From contig CALMNL010000004.1 of NCBI GenBank assembly GCA_937868765.1, forward strand, positions 1,438,749 to 1,502,748: a stretch of DNA of 64,000 nucleotides, read 5' to 3'. Positions within the stretch are counted from its first letter, which is position 1. Every line of letters starts with the position of its first letter. Below are positions 19,826-27,945 of this stretch, one piece after another. The position numbers and the translations under genes were made by a program. The notes below the pieces were generated by a model. That model saw nothing but the letters and a program-made list of their open reading frames with translations. It made no database searches and had not been told where the DNA came from. The DNA is from an uncultured Desulfatitalea sp. (GTDB lineage: Bacteria > Desulfobacterota > Desulfobacteria > Desulfobacterales > Desulfosarcinaceae).

Positions 19826-21232
19826 ATGGATGGACCTCGAATTCAGGAAAGCAGGGTTGCCATGATGGCTGTGGCCCGAAGCCGCAATTTGACCGAAGAG
19901 ATGCTCGAGGGGCCGATCCCGCCCCTGTTGGTGCGGCTGGCCAGCCCCAACGTGCTGGCCTTTTTCATCCAGTCATCGGTGAGCATCGCCGAGGGCTGGT
20001 ATGTGGGCAAATTGGGAACCGTGTCCCTGGCCGGCCTGGCTCTGGTCTTTCCGCTGTTGATGCTGATGCAGATGATGTCGGGCGGCGCCCTGGGCGGGGC
20101 CGTGGCCTCGGCGGTGGCGCGCGCCGTGGGCAAGCGCAGCGTCGACCGGGGCGAAGCCCTGATCTGGCATGGATTGGTCCTGGCCCTGGCCGGGACCGCG
20201 CTGTTCGGGCTGGCCTATTTCGGTTTCGGGGACGCGATCCTCCGGCTGCTCGGCGGCCGCGGCCAGATCCTGGTCGAGGCCCGGTCCTACGCCACGGTCC
20301 TCTTCTCGGGGTGCGTCATGATCTGGGTCGCCAACACCCTGGCCAGCGTCTACCGCGGCATGGGCGCCATGAAATATCCGGCGGCTTTGATGGTGCTGGG
20401 CGTGGGCCTCCAGGTGCCGCTGTCCGGGGCGCTGATATTGGGCTGGGGCCCGTTTCCGCACCTGGGCATCGCGGGAGCGGCCGTGTCGGCCATCACATCG
20501 GCGACCCTCATCAGCGTGCTGCTGCTCGGGCCCCTGGTCTTCGGAAATCCTTCGGTGAAATTGCGGCTCGGGGCGATGCGGTTCCAGGCGGCGCTGTTCA
20601 AAGACATACTGCGGGTCGGCCTGCTGGCCTCGGTGTCGCCGTTTCTATCCGTCTTCACCGTGCTGTGCATCACGAGCCTGGTGAGCCGCTTCGGCCCGGC
20701 GGCCCTGGCCGGCTACGGCATCGGCGCCCGTCTGGAATTCCTGCTGATTCCCCTGATTTTCGGCATCGGCGCGGCCCTGACGGCCATGGTGGGCATGAAC
20801 ATGGGCGCCGGCAACCTCAACCGAGCGCTGCGCATCGGCTGGACCGGCGCCGCGGCCGCCGGCCTGCTTTCGGGCATCATCGGCCTGGGGGTGGCGGTCT
20901 GGCCCGACGGGTGGATCGGCTTGTTTTCCAAAGATCCAGCGGTGCTGGCCGCCGGCGCGAGCTACCTGCGGATCGTCGGCGCCGTGTATCTCTTCCAGGG
21001 CGTGGGCCTGAGCCTCTACTTTGCTTCCCAGGGCGCCGGGACCGTGCTGTGGCCGGTCTCCGCCGGGGTCCTGCGCATGCTCGTCACAGTGGGCGGCGCG
21101 TCGGTGGCGGTGCGCATGCTGGGAATGGGCCTCAGCAGTATTTTCATTCTGACCGCCGCCGGGATGGCCCTGTACGGCGTCGTCACCGCCCTGTCGATCC
21201 TGCTGGGCGCATGGCGCAAGGTTCGCGCTTAA
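19826..21232 (+). CDS. MATE family efflux transporter
   Basis: A 468-aa inner-membrane antiporter with about twelve TM helices in two six-helix bundles. Typical features are the start LTEEMLEGPIPPLLVRLASP, SIAEGWYVGKLGTVSLAGL after TM1, and GIGAALTAMVGMNMGAGNLN in the second half, which mirrors the first-half segment MMSGGALGGAVASAVARAVG. Substrate (drugs, metabolites) and coupling ion cannot be told. An internal ATG at 19862 is an alternative start. The next gene begins 10 nt after the stop. Confidence 0.92.
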   Translation: MDGPRIQESRVAMMAVARSRNLTEEMLEGPIPPLLVRLASPNVLAFFIQSSVSIAEGWYVGKLGTVSLAGLALVFPLLMLMQMMSGGALGGAVASAVARAVGKRSVDRGEALIWHGLVLALAGTALFGLAYFGFGDAILRLLGGRGQILVEARSYATVLFSGCVMIWVANTLASVYRGMGAMKYPAALMVLGVGLQVPLSGALILGWGPFPHLGIAGAAVSAITSATLISVLLLGPLVFGNPSVKLRLGAMRFQAALFKDILRVGLLASVSPFLSVFTVLCITSLVSRFGPAALAGYGIGARLEFLLIPLIFGIGAALTAMVGMNMGAGNLNRALRIGWTGAAAAGLLSGIIGLGVAVWPDGWIGLFSKDPAVLAAGASYLRIVGAVYLFQGVGLSLYFASQGAGTVLWPVSAGVLRMLVTVGGASVAVRMLGMGLSSIFILTAAGMALYGVVTALSILLGAWRKVRA

Positions 21233-21242
21233 GGGCGTTTTC

Positions 21243-21812
21243 ATGCCGACCGCCTTCACCCATATGCTCATCGGTGCGGCCGCCAGCCAGCTGGCGCCGG
21301 CCGGCGTGCCCAAAGGCAGGCTGGCTGTCCTGCTGGCGCTGGCCGCCGCCGCGCCCGACCTGGACGTCATCGGCTTTTCCCTGGGTGTCCCCTACGGTGC
21401 GCTCCTCGGCCACCGGGGGCTCTCCCACTCCCTGTTCTTCGCCGCCCTGCTCGGCGCGGCCATCGCCTTGGCCGTGCCGGCCCGCGGCCCGAAATTCCGG
21501 CGTAATCTCATGGCGATCTTCTTCATCGCCTTTGCGGCCGTCGCCTCCCACGGCCTGCTGGACGCCGCCACCGACGCCGGTCTGGGCATCGGCTTTCTAC
21601 TTCCCTTCTCCGACCAGCGTTACTTCCTGCCCTTCCGGCCCATCGCCACGGCCCCTATCAACCCCCAGCGCTTCTTCTCCGCCGGCCGCTGGCACCTGAT
21701 GATCTCCGAAATGCTGTGGGTGTGGCTGCCCCTGGCCGCGCTGACCCTGAGCTTCCAGCTGGGCCGCCGGATGGGCCGCAGCGACCCCCGCTCCCAGGCG
21801 CTATCCCGTTGA
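21243..21812 (+). CDS. YdjM-like inner-membrane metal-dependent hydrolase
   Basis: A 189-aa membrane protein of the DUF457/YdjM group. Metal-binding type residues are visible in FTHMLIGAAASQL, AAPDLDVIGF, GHRGLSHSLFF and ASHGLLDAATDAG; about four TM helices. It starts 10 nt after the MATE exporter, so the two are probably one transcript. E. coli YdjM is LexA-controlled, but no LexA box is seen here. Downstream, composition changes sharply to AT-richer DNA. Confidence 0.85.
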   Translation: MPTAFTHMLIGAAASQLAPAGVPKGRLAVLLALAAAAPDLDVIGFSLGVPYGALLGHRGLSHSLFFAALLGAAIALAVPARGPKFRRNLMAIFFIAFAAVASHGLLDAATDAGLGIGFLLPFSDQRYFLPFRPIATAPINPQRFFSAGRWHLMISEMLWVWLPLAALTLSFQLGRRMGRSDPRSQALSR

Positions 21813-21919
21813 CATGCCATAGTTTGTTGAACTAAGGTGGCAGGTAGCTTTCCCACGTACAGATCGCGCCCGGGCTGGTTGATATGAACGCCTCAACGGA
21901 GGTGCGCAATCTTTACTAC

Positions 21920-22059
21920 AAGCCATCTCAAAATAAAGATTTTGGTTCAAAATCGCGGCGGAGGCAAATGTTAAACCGGAGACATATAATAATATTTCGA
22001 GGATTTAACATTTGCCTCCAGCAAAGAGTTGGGGACAAAAGATTATTTTGAGATGGCTT
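21920..22059. repeat. Nested inverted-repeat element (MITE-like, 140 bp)
   Basis: Two perfect inverted repeats are nested. The outer arms are AAGCCATCTCAAAATAA at 21920-21936 and its reverse complement at 22043-22059. The inner arms are GGAGGCAAATGTTAAA at 21960-21975 and its reverse complement at 22004-22019. The stretches between arms also pair partly, so the whole 140 bp could fold into one long hairpin. No clear target-site duplication and no transposase frame are seen. It sits exactly where GC content drops after the YdjM-like gene. A non-autonomous mobile element is the likeliest reading. Confidence 0.65.
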
Positions 22060-22248
22060 TTACTCTCGCATGAAAGCCGAATCATCCAGCGTAAAGGTGC
22101 ATTTGCATGGAAATTTTTATGTGAATATAAAGAAAACGATATATGGAAACCTTTGTACCGCATGTGTTGTTTACGGCTCACAGTCAGAGTGCCTGAAATT
22201 GAAGGAAATAAGAAAATCTACTTTTGCAAACCAAAAATTCAGGCATAG
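22012..22248 (+). CDS. Doubtful 78-aa ORF ending at attC-like site
   Basis: An open frame of 78 codons from a TTG inside the inner repeat arm. It has no clear Shine-Dalgarno and resembles no family I know. Its TAG stop lies inside the first attC-like repeat, as is usual for integron cassettes, which is the only support. Another frame from 22070 runs through the same stretch, so the coding phase is uncertain. Confidence 0.2.
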   Translation: MPPAKSWGQKIILRWLLLSHESRIIQRKGAFAWKFLCEYKENDIWKPLYRMCCLRLTVRVPEIEGNKKIYFCKPKIQA

Positions 22249-22311
22249 AACCAGGCTTTCAGCGGATCGCGGCCAAAAAGCGGCCGCTCCCGCTAAGGCC
22301 GAACGTTGGGC
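22243..22311 (+). other. attC-like recombination site 1
   Basis: Imperfect palindrome of 69 bp. The right end is GTTGGGC (22305-22311), which fits the integron core consensus GTTRRRY. The left end, GCATAGAAC, is a degenerate partner. Between them CAGGCTTTCAGCGG pairs with CCGCTAAGGCC, and GCGGCC pairs with GGCCGC around an A-rich loop. The small membrane protein gene starts 26 bp after the core, the usual cassette spacing. Reading it as attC is inference from symmetry, core motif and position. Confidence 0.5.
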
Positions 22312-22337
22312 GTTAATTGAAAGCCAATGGAGGGAAC

Positions 22338-22694
22338 ATGGAATTAAAAATGACCGCTACAGACATTCGCTGGTGGTTTTGGGCACTGACTCTGGCCTTC
22401 ATTGTTGCGGCGATCGCGGGATGGTCTCCTGGCTACTACATCGTGATGGCTATCAGCGCAGTACAAGTTCTTTTCTTTTTGGCACAAGAGAGAAATCCCG
22501 CCGCATTCCCATCCCAGATTCGTCTTGTCTATTTTGCCTTTACCCTCTTTGGATTCTGGCCTGAAGTTCGATGGTACATCTACATAATGCTTCTCTTGGG
22601 AACCGTGATGGTTACCTTCTTCGGGCGTTGCAGCATAGCGTTAGTTCTCAGGCATATGCCTTGGAACCGGGGTCGGGAAGTAAGGCTTAATTAA
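22338..22694 (+). CDS. Small three-helix membrane protein (cassette gene)
   Basis: A 118-aa hydrophobic protein with three TM helices (~9-27, ~30-48, ~65-95) and a polar C-terminus containing FGRCSIALVLRHMPWNRG. GGAGGG lies 4 nt before the ATG. Codon use is AT-richer than in flanking genes. It is bracketed by attC-like repeats on both sides. I do not recognise the family; it looks like the short membrane proteins often carried by integron cassettes. Confidence 0.6.
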   Translation: MELKMTATDIRWWFWALTLAFIVAAIAGWSPGYYIVMAISAVQVLFFLAQERNPAAFPSQIRLVYFAFTLFGFWPEVRWYIYIMLLLGTVMVTFFGRCSIALVLRHMPWNRGREVRLN

Positions 22695-22700
22695 CCGGTC

Positions 22701-22764
22701 GCCCAACATCGGTATTGAGAAGGGCGCGGAAAAGATCACACGCCTCTCATGCCAGCAGGTGGGC
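22701..22764 (+). other. attC-like recombination site 2
   Basis: Imperfect palindrome of 64 bp starting 6 nt after the small membrane gene stop. The left end is GCCCAAC, fitting RYYYAAC; the right end is GGTGGGC, one base off GTTRRRY. The arm GGTATTGAGAAGGGCG pairs imperfectly with CGCCTCTCATGCC. The aquaporin gene begins 31 bp later. The 14-mer TTGAGAAGGGCGCG (22715-22728) recurs at 23729 with the same spacing to its GCCNAAC box. Confidence 0.55.
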
Positions 22765-22795
22765 ATCGTAATTAACACAAACAAAAGGGGAATGA

Positions 22796-23488
22796 ATGAA
22801 AAAGTATGGCGCAGAATTTTTTGGTACTTTTTGGTTAGTTCTTGGCGGATGCGGCAGTGCTGTATTAGCCGCAGCGTTCCCAAATGTCGGTATTGGATTA
22901 CTAGGTGTTTCCCTGGCATTTGGTTTAACCGTACTGACGATGGCCTTCGCCATCGGGCATATATCTGGTTGCCACCTTAATCCGGCTGTCTCGGTAGGTC
23001 TTTGGGCTGGCGGACGATTTCCGGCAAAGGAGTTATTGCCTTATATCCTCTCGCAGGTTTTGGGTGCTATTTTAGCTGGTGGGGTTCTGTATCTTATTGC
23101 TAGTGGCAAGACCGGCTTTGAGCTTTCCGCGGGGTTTGCTTCGAACGGCTATGGTACTCATTCTCCTGGCGGGTATAGTTTGCTTGCGGCACTGATATCC
23201 GAAGTTGTCATGACCATGATGTTTTTACTCGTCATTCTTGGCTCCACAGATACACGAGCGCCACAGGGGCTTGCTCCTATAGCCATCGGGTTGTGTCTGA
23301 CCCTCATCCATTTGATTTCCATCCCTGTAACAAATACATCTGTGAATCCGGCTCGCAGCACCGGGGTTGCTTTGTTTGTGGGCGATTGGGCGATTGCGCA
23401 GCTTTGGCTTTTTTGGGTAGCGCCGATTTTTGGCAGCTTGCTTGGTGCAGCCATCTATCGTTTTATAGGAGGCGAAGAAAAAAAATAG
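22796..23488 (+). CDS. aqpZ: Aquaporin Z-type channel
   Basis: A 230-aa major intrinsic protein with six TM helices and both pore motifs: NPAVSVG after HISGCHL in loop B and NPARSTG after TNTSV in loop E. The aromatic/Arg filter residues fit a water channel (His in FAIGHISG; Arg of NPAR). It sits in the inner membrane and passes water. AAAGGGGAATGA precedes the ATG. Its base composition is well below that of the flanking core genes and it lies between attC-like repeats, so acquisition as a cassette is likely. Confidence 0.93.
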   Translation: MKKYGAEFFGTFWLVLGGCGSAVLAAAFPNVGIGLLGVSLAFGLTVLTMAFAIGHISGCHLNPAVSVGLWAGGRFPAKELLPYILSQVLGAILAGGVLYLIASGKTGFELSAGFASNGYGTHSPGGYSLLAALISEVVMTMMFLLVILGSTDTRAPQGLAPIAIGLCLTLIHLISIPVTNTSVNPARSTGVALFVGDWAIAQLWLFWVAPIFGSLLGAAIYRFIGGEEKK

Positions 23489-23599
23489 GAAAAGTGCCCA
23501 TATGGCTGTTGGCGGGCTCGGTTCCCTCGCCGCAAAGCCATTCCTTCGGTTGCCCGATAATGCCGTGTACCTAATTTGCGTATTGTTGAGGAAGAAATC

Positions 23600-23713
23600 A
23601 TGCCCGTCAACAGAGGGAGAATCACATGTCCCTTGCTTGCGGCTTTAGCCTTCACCATTATGAAGATTCTTCCTTTTTACTTTCGTATTTTGTTTTATTT
23701 ATGGAGAAAATAG
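23600..23713 (+). CDS. Possible 37-aa cassette peptide
   Basis: A short frame with GAGGAAG 6 nt before the ATG encodes a peptide with one hydrophobic helix (CPLLAALAFTIMKILPFYF). Its TAG stop runs directly into the third attC-like half-repeat. No homologue is recognised. The ribosome site and the position are the only support. The remainder of 23489-23599 holds an imperfect GC-rich hairpin and no other gene. Confidence 0.3.
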   Translation: MPVNRGRITCPLLAALAFTIMKILPFYFRILFYLWRK

Positions 23714-23714
23714 C

Positions 23715-23742
23715 GCCGAACCTTTGTTTTGAGAAGGGCGCG
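23715..23742 (+). other. attC-like half site 3
   Basis: GCCGAAC (23715-23721), then 7 nt, then TTGAGAAGGGCGCG (23729-23742). Both the words and the spacing copy the left half of site 2. A right half with a GTTRRRY core is not clear; GTTGACC at 23742 is one base off. Probably a truncated or decayed cassette site. Confidence 0.4.
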
Positions 23743-23760
23743 TTGACCGCAACATAAGAG

Positions 23761-24030
23761 ATGAATCTTTACATTAAACATTTCGCATTACCGATTTTGG
23801 CGCCGCTTCTAATTGTGGGGCTGTATGTCACACCGCTGACGGTAATCGGATGTGTGACTCGAGGATTGATCGCAGTGTCTATCGCGCTTGCCTCGGCTAT
23901 CTTCGCGTTCGTTTCGATTGGATTCGCGTTTGCCGCTAACAAGCGACACGAGGCAATATCAAAATGGTGGATTCTTTCGGCGGCTATCTTTGCCATGCCA
24001 TTAGCCTTGCTGATCGGCCCGCTTGGCTGA
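23761..24030 (+). CDS. Small hydrophobic cassette-type protein
   Basis: An 89-aa protein with three hydrophobic stretches (~8-30, ~33-58, ~70-88) and almost no polar loops. It follows the third attC-like repeat by 18 bp and has AT-richer codons than the genes around the island. No family is recognised. The 144 bp after it, up to the next gene, hold no clear repeat. Confidence 0.5.
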   Translation: MNLYIKHFALPILAPLLIVGLYVTPLTVIGCVTRGLIAVSIALASAIFAFVSIGFAFAANKRHEAISKWWILSAAIFAMPLALLIGPLG

Positions 24031-24174
24031 AGGCCCTGTATGGACCCCGTTCAAGCGCATGAAGAGCAGCGACGTAATAGTTGTTAACCGGTGAGATAGC
24101 TGCGTTGTTATAATTATTGGAGAACAGAGGAACAGTGTTTGCGAACCCATGATACGAAGGCAATTATATCGTCC

Positions 24175-25041
24175 ATGAAACAAACGACCATATTAGCAGA
24201 AGGCCTGGGATTTCCCGAAGGACCGCGCTGGCACGAAGGCAGATTGTGGTTTTCGGATTTTCGGACCCGCAGGATATCCACCGTGGATCTGGAGGGAGCG
24301 CTGCAGACCATTGCCGAAGTGCCCGGCATACCGTCGGGCCTGGGATGGTTGCCGGACGACACCATGCTGGTGGTCTCCATGACCGATCGGCGCCTGTTGA
24401 AGCTAAAGGATGGAGCACTGACCCCGTTCGCGGATTTAAGTGGGCTGGCCACCTACCATTGCAACGATATGGTGGTCGATGGCAAAGGCAACGCCTATAT
24501 CGGCAATTTCGGCGCCCCCATCGAAACGCCGGCGAAAAAGCTGGCGGAAATCATTCTCGTCCGGCCCACCGGAAAAGCACAGGTGGTCGCCACCGAGATG
24601 GCCTTCCCCAACGGCTGCATCATCACACCGGATGAAAAAACCTTGGTGGTCGGCGAGACCTATGCCTCGCGCCTGACGGCCTTCGACATCGCCGCCGACG
24701 GCACACTCTCCAACCGCCGGGCCTGGGCCGCCTTCGACGACCTCGGCATCTCCGCCGACCGTAGACAACTCGTCCAGCGCATCCTGCCCGACGGCATCTG
24801 CCTCGACGCCGAAGGCGCCATATGGGTCGCCTCCCCCGGCCGCGGCGGCGAAGTGGTGCGCGTCTTCGAGGGCGGCCAAATCGCGGAGCGCATCAACGTC
24901 GAAACCCTGCCCTACGCCTGCATGCTGGGCGGCCCGGATGGAAAGACCCTCTTTGTGCTCACTTCGGATCTGTCGCGTGAAGGCCTGGTGGGTAGAATCG
25001 AAACGGTGCGGGTGGAAGCGCCCAAAGCCGGTTACCCCTAG
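24175..25041 (+). CDS. SMP-30/gluconolactonase family protein
   Basis: A 288-aa six-bladed propeller lactonase. Metal ligands of the family are at their places: Glu in GLGFPEGPRWHEGRLWFSD, Asn in YHCNDMVVDGKGNAYIGNFG, Asn in AFPNGCIITPDEKTLVVGET and Asp in LPDGICLDAEGAIWVASP. It is cytoplasmic (no signal) and would hydrolyse sugar or other lactones. The ATG at 24175 begins at the conserved domain. It is the first gene of normal GC after the cassette-like island. Confidence 0.88.
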   Translation: MKQTTILAEGLGFPEGPRWHEGRLWFSDFRTRRISTVDLEGALQTIAEVPGIPSGLGWLPDDTMLVVSMTDRRLLKLKDGALTPFADLSGLATYHCNDMVVDGKGNAYIGNFGAPIETPAKKLAEIILVRPTGKAQVVATEMAFPNGCIITPDEKTLVVGETYASRLTAFDIAADGTLSNRRAWAAFDDLGISADRRQLVQRILPDGICLDAEGAIWVASPGRGGEVVRVFEGGQIAERINVETLPYACMLGGPDGKTLFVLTSDLSREGLVGRIETVRVEAPKAGYP

Positions 25042-25162
25042 CATAAGCGCTTTCCGGCAGACCCGACAATCGGCGAATATCGCCATGGCTTCCCTAACCA
25101 TGCCGCCATTTTACAAAGCCCCTGCTTTATAATAGAGTCGTCCGGACATCGAACCGCTCACG

Positions 25163-27070
25163 GTGTGGAAAATGGCTGATTTGTTTAAGTATATCTGCGT
25201 CTGGAGCATCGGCTTACTCCTTCCGGCACTGCTGCCCGGCAACGGCTTCTGCCGGCCGGTCGAGATGCCGATCACCATCGATTACCCCTTCCTGCGCGCC
25301 CTGGTGATCTCCGCGGCCTTCACCGATCCCCAGAACACCGCGGTGCTCGTCGATCAGGCCGAGGGGTGCCGGCGGGTGACGGTATCGGAGCCGCAGTTTT
25401 CCCCGGAGGGCGGCTTCGTCCGCCTGGAGACCCGGGTGGACATCCGGCTGGGGGTGCGGCCCGGCGAAAAATGCCGCTTCAAGATCCATTGGGAGGGTTA
25501 TGTCAGCCTGGTGCTGAACCCGCGCATCGACCCGGAGCTCTGGCGCCTCGGGTTTGTGGTGGTCGACTCCCAGGTTTATGACAAGGAGCACGAACCGGCG
25601 CGCGTCGTCGGCCTGATCTGGAAAATGATCCAGGGCAGAGTCTTCGACTACCTGAGCGGCATCACCGTCGATCTGGGGCCGCCGGTCGATGAATTGAAGG
25701 CCCTGCTGCCCGAAGTGCTGCCGACGCAGACCGAGGAGAGGGTCAAGCGTTTCGTCGACGGCATGCATCCGGGCCAGGTCCGGGTAGATTCGGACGCCAT
25801 CCGGATTCCCATCCTGGCCGAGCTGGACGAGACCCCGCCGGTCGAGACCACCGCCCCCGAGGCCCTGGACGAGGCGGCCCTGGCCCGGCTCACCGGTCAG
25901 TGGGAAGACTGGGACATCTTCCTGGTCTACCTGCTCACCTCCCTGCGCAACGCGCCGCTTGCGGCCGACGAAAGAGAGACCCTGCTCACCGCCCTGCTCG
26001 AGGCGCGCTATGCCTTCGTCCAGGCACTGGCCGACGGCACGCTCACCGACCCCTTCGTCCAGGATCAGTTCGTCGCCACCTGGGCGGCCGTCTCGCCTGT
26101 CTTCCGGAGCCAGCGCGAACGCGAAAACACCACCGGCAAACTCCTCGGCTATCTGTCGTTTTTCACCGCCACCGACGCCCTGAAAAGCCTGCAGGCCATC
26201 GGCCCCTCCCTGGGAATGGAGATCAGCCGCAACGGGCTGATCCGGCTGGCCGGGCTCCTGTCCGACGAACGGGCCTTCACGTGGACCTACGGCGCCGACG
26301 TCGACGCGGACCTGCGAAAGACCCTCGACCTCGGCAGCGCCCCGGAGATTCCGGCCGAGCCCGTGGTGGCACCGATGCCCGAGGACACCATGATCCTCAT
26401 CCGCCTCGAGCGCCTCTTCAAGCGCCTGCTGCCCGGCGGCGTCGCCGCCTGCTGGGCCGACGACGCCCGACCTTCGGCCGAGGCCCTCACCCGGTGGCTG
26501 GTCACCGAGGCGAACGTCGACACCTACATCCCGGCCGTGCAGAAAATCCTGGACGACGCCGCGGAAAAGGCGTTCCAGGCGGGCGATGCCGAAACGCAGC
26601 GCAAGTTCATCCGCATGGCGGTGCTGGCCACGGCCTGGCAGGAGAGCTGCTGGCGGCAGTTTCATGTCCGCAAGGGACAAGTCACCTATCTGCGCTCCTA
26701 TAACGGCACCTCGGTGGGCCTCATGCAGGTCAACGAGCGGGTCTGGCGCGGGCTTTACAAGCTCGATGCCCTGCGCTGGAATATCCGCTACAATGCCGCG
26801 GCCGGCTGCGACATCATGAACCTCTACCTCAACAAGTATGTCCTCAAGAAGCAGGATAAGCTCCTGCGGGACGGGCAGCCCGATCCCGCCCTGGTCGCCA
26901 GGGTCCTCTATGCCATGTACAACGGCGGGCCGGGCGAGTTCCGAAAGTTCCTGGCGCGGCACGCCAAAGCAAAGTACTACGCCAGCGACGACCTCTTCTG
27001 GGAAAAGTACCAGTGGGTCGAGGCCCAGGAGTGGAGCAAGGTCAAGCTCTGTCTGTTCGGCGGGGAGTAG
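25163..27070 (+). CDS. Lytic transglycosylase with large unknown N-terminal region
   Basis: A 635-aa exported protein: signal peptide (~5-30), a ~450-residue region that I cannot assign, then a C-terminal SLT transglycosylase domain (~480-630). The catalytic Glu is in ATAWQESCWRQF; NGTSVGLMQVNERVWRG and ALVARVLYAMYNGGPGEF are the GLMQ and YNGG signatures. It would cleave peptidoglycan between MurNAc and GlcNAc in the periplasm. Start is GTG at 25163, or ATG at 25172; neither has a strong ribosome site. The N-terminal part may position the enzyme or form a complex. Confidence 0.82.
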   Translation: MWKMADLFKYICVWSIGLLLPALLPGNGFCRPVEMPITIDYPFLRALVISAAFTDPQNTAVLVDQAEGCRRVTVSEPQFSPEGGFVRLETRVDIRLGVRPGEKCRFKIHWEGYVSLVLNPRIDPELWRLGFVVVDSQVYDKEHEPARVVGLIWKMIQGRVFDYLSGITVDLGPPVDELKALLPEVLPTQTEERVKRFVDGMHPGQVRVDSDAIRIPILAELDETPPVETTAPEALDEAALARLTGQWEDWDIFLVYLLTSLRNAPLAADERETLLTALLEARYAFVQALADGTLTDPFVQDQFVATWAAVSPVFRSQRERENTTGKLLGYLSFFTATDALKSLQAIGPSLGMEISRNGLIRLAGLLSDERAFTWTYGADVDADLRKTLDLGSAPEIPAEPVVAPMPEDTMILIRLERLFKRLLPGGVAACWADDARPSAEALTRWLVTEANVDTYIPAVQKILDDAAEKAFQAGDAETQRKFIRMAVLATAWQESCWRQFHVRKGQVTYLRSYNGTSVGLMQVNERVWRGLYKLDALRWNIRYNAAAGCDIMNLYLNKYVLKKQDKLLRDGQPDPALVARVLYAMYNGGPGEFRKFLARHAKAKYYASDDLFWEKYQWVEAQEWSKVKLCLFGGE

Positions 27071-27096
27071 GGGCGGCGGCGGAGGAGGAGAACACC

Positions 27097-27945
27097 ATGT
27101 CCACGCGAAGTTGGAAGCTGCCGCCGGGGGTCCGGGCGCTCGAAGTGAACGGCTATGACATGGCCTACCTTGAACGCGGCCGGGGCGCGCCGCTGGTGCT
27201 GGTCCATGGCTCGTTGTCCGATTACCGTACGTGGGGGCTCCAGATGGGGCCCTTCGGCGCGGGCTACCGCACCATTTCCGTCAGCCTGCGTCGTTGCTAT
27301 CCGGAGCCCTGGGATGGGCACGGCGATGATTTTTCCGTCCGCCAGCACGCGGACGATCTCTCCGTATTCATTCAAAAGCTGGACGCCGGTCCGGTCCATG
27401 TGGTGGCCCATTCGCGGGGGGCGGATGTCGCCTTGCTCCTGGCCGCAAGGCACCCCGACCGGGTGCGGGGCATGGTGCTTTCCGATCCCGCGCCGCTGAA
27501 CGATATGCTTCCCGCGACCCCGGAAGTGACCGCGGCGCTGGAAAAGCGCCTGGCCATCGTGACCGCCGCCGTGGCGCGGCTGCTGCAGGGCAACCGGGAC
27601 GGCGGCATCGAGCTGTTCACCGATGCCGTGAGCGCGCCCGGCACCTGGAAAAGGCTCTCCGAGGCGGCCCGGCAGATCCGCCGGGACAACGTCTGGTCGT
27701 TGAAAAGCCTCGTCTCGGATGCCCGGGAGAGGTTCGGCTGCCGGGACGCCGGCATGATAGATGCGCCGGTGCTGCTGATCGCCGGCGAGAAAAGCCCGCG
27801 CCTCTATGGCCTGATGCAGGCGGCGCTGCTGGCCTGCCTGAAGCATTCCCAGGCGGTGACGATCCCCGGTGCATCCCACGGCCTGTTCAGGGAAAAGCCA
27901 GACGCCTACAATGCGGCCGCGATCGATTTCCTTCGAAATTTATAG
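27097..27945 (+). CDS. Alpha/beta hydrolase
   Basis: A 282-aa alpha/beta-hydrolase fold enzyme without a signal peptide. Seen: oxyanion segment LVLVHGSLSDYRTW, nucleophile elbow AHSRGAD (GxSxG variant with Ser), acid region LLIAGEKSP, and the catalytic His in IPGASHGLF. GGAGGAGGAG lies 5 nt before the ATG. It follows the lytic transglycosylase by 26 nt, and its end overlaps the convergent flavoprotein gene by 6 bp. The substrate is unknown. Confidence 0.88.
   Translation: MSTRSWKLPPGVRALEVNGYDMAYLERGRGAPLVLVHGSLSDYRTWGLQMGPFGAGYRTISVSLRRCYPEPWDGHGDDFSVRQHADDLSVFIQKLDAGPVHVVAHSRGADVALLLAARHPDRVRGMVLSDPAPLNDMLPATPEVTAALEKRLAIVTAAVARLLQGNRDGGIELFTDAVSAPGTWKRLSEAARQIRRDNVWSLKSLVSDARERFGCRDAGMIDAPVLLIAGEKSPRLYGLMQAALLACLKHSQAVTIPGASHGLFREKPDAYNAAAIDFLRNL

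Noticed and set aside
22070-22564. 164-codon frame across the first attC-like site
   Set aside because: It runs through the repeat and out of frame through the small membrane protein gene, which has a proper ribosome site.
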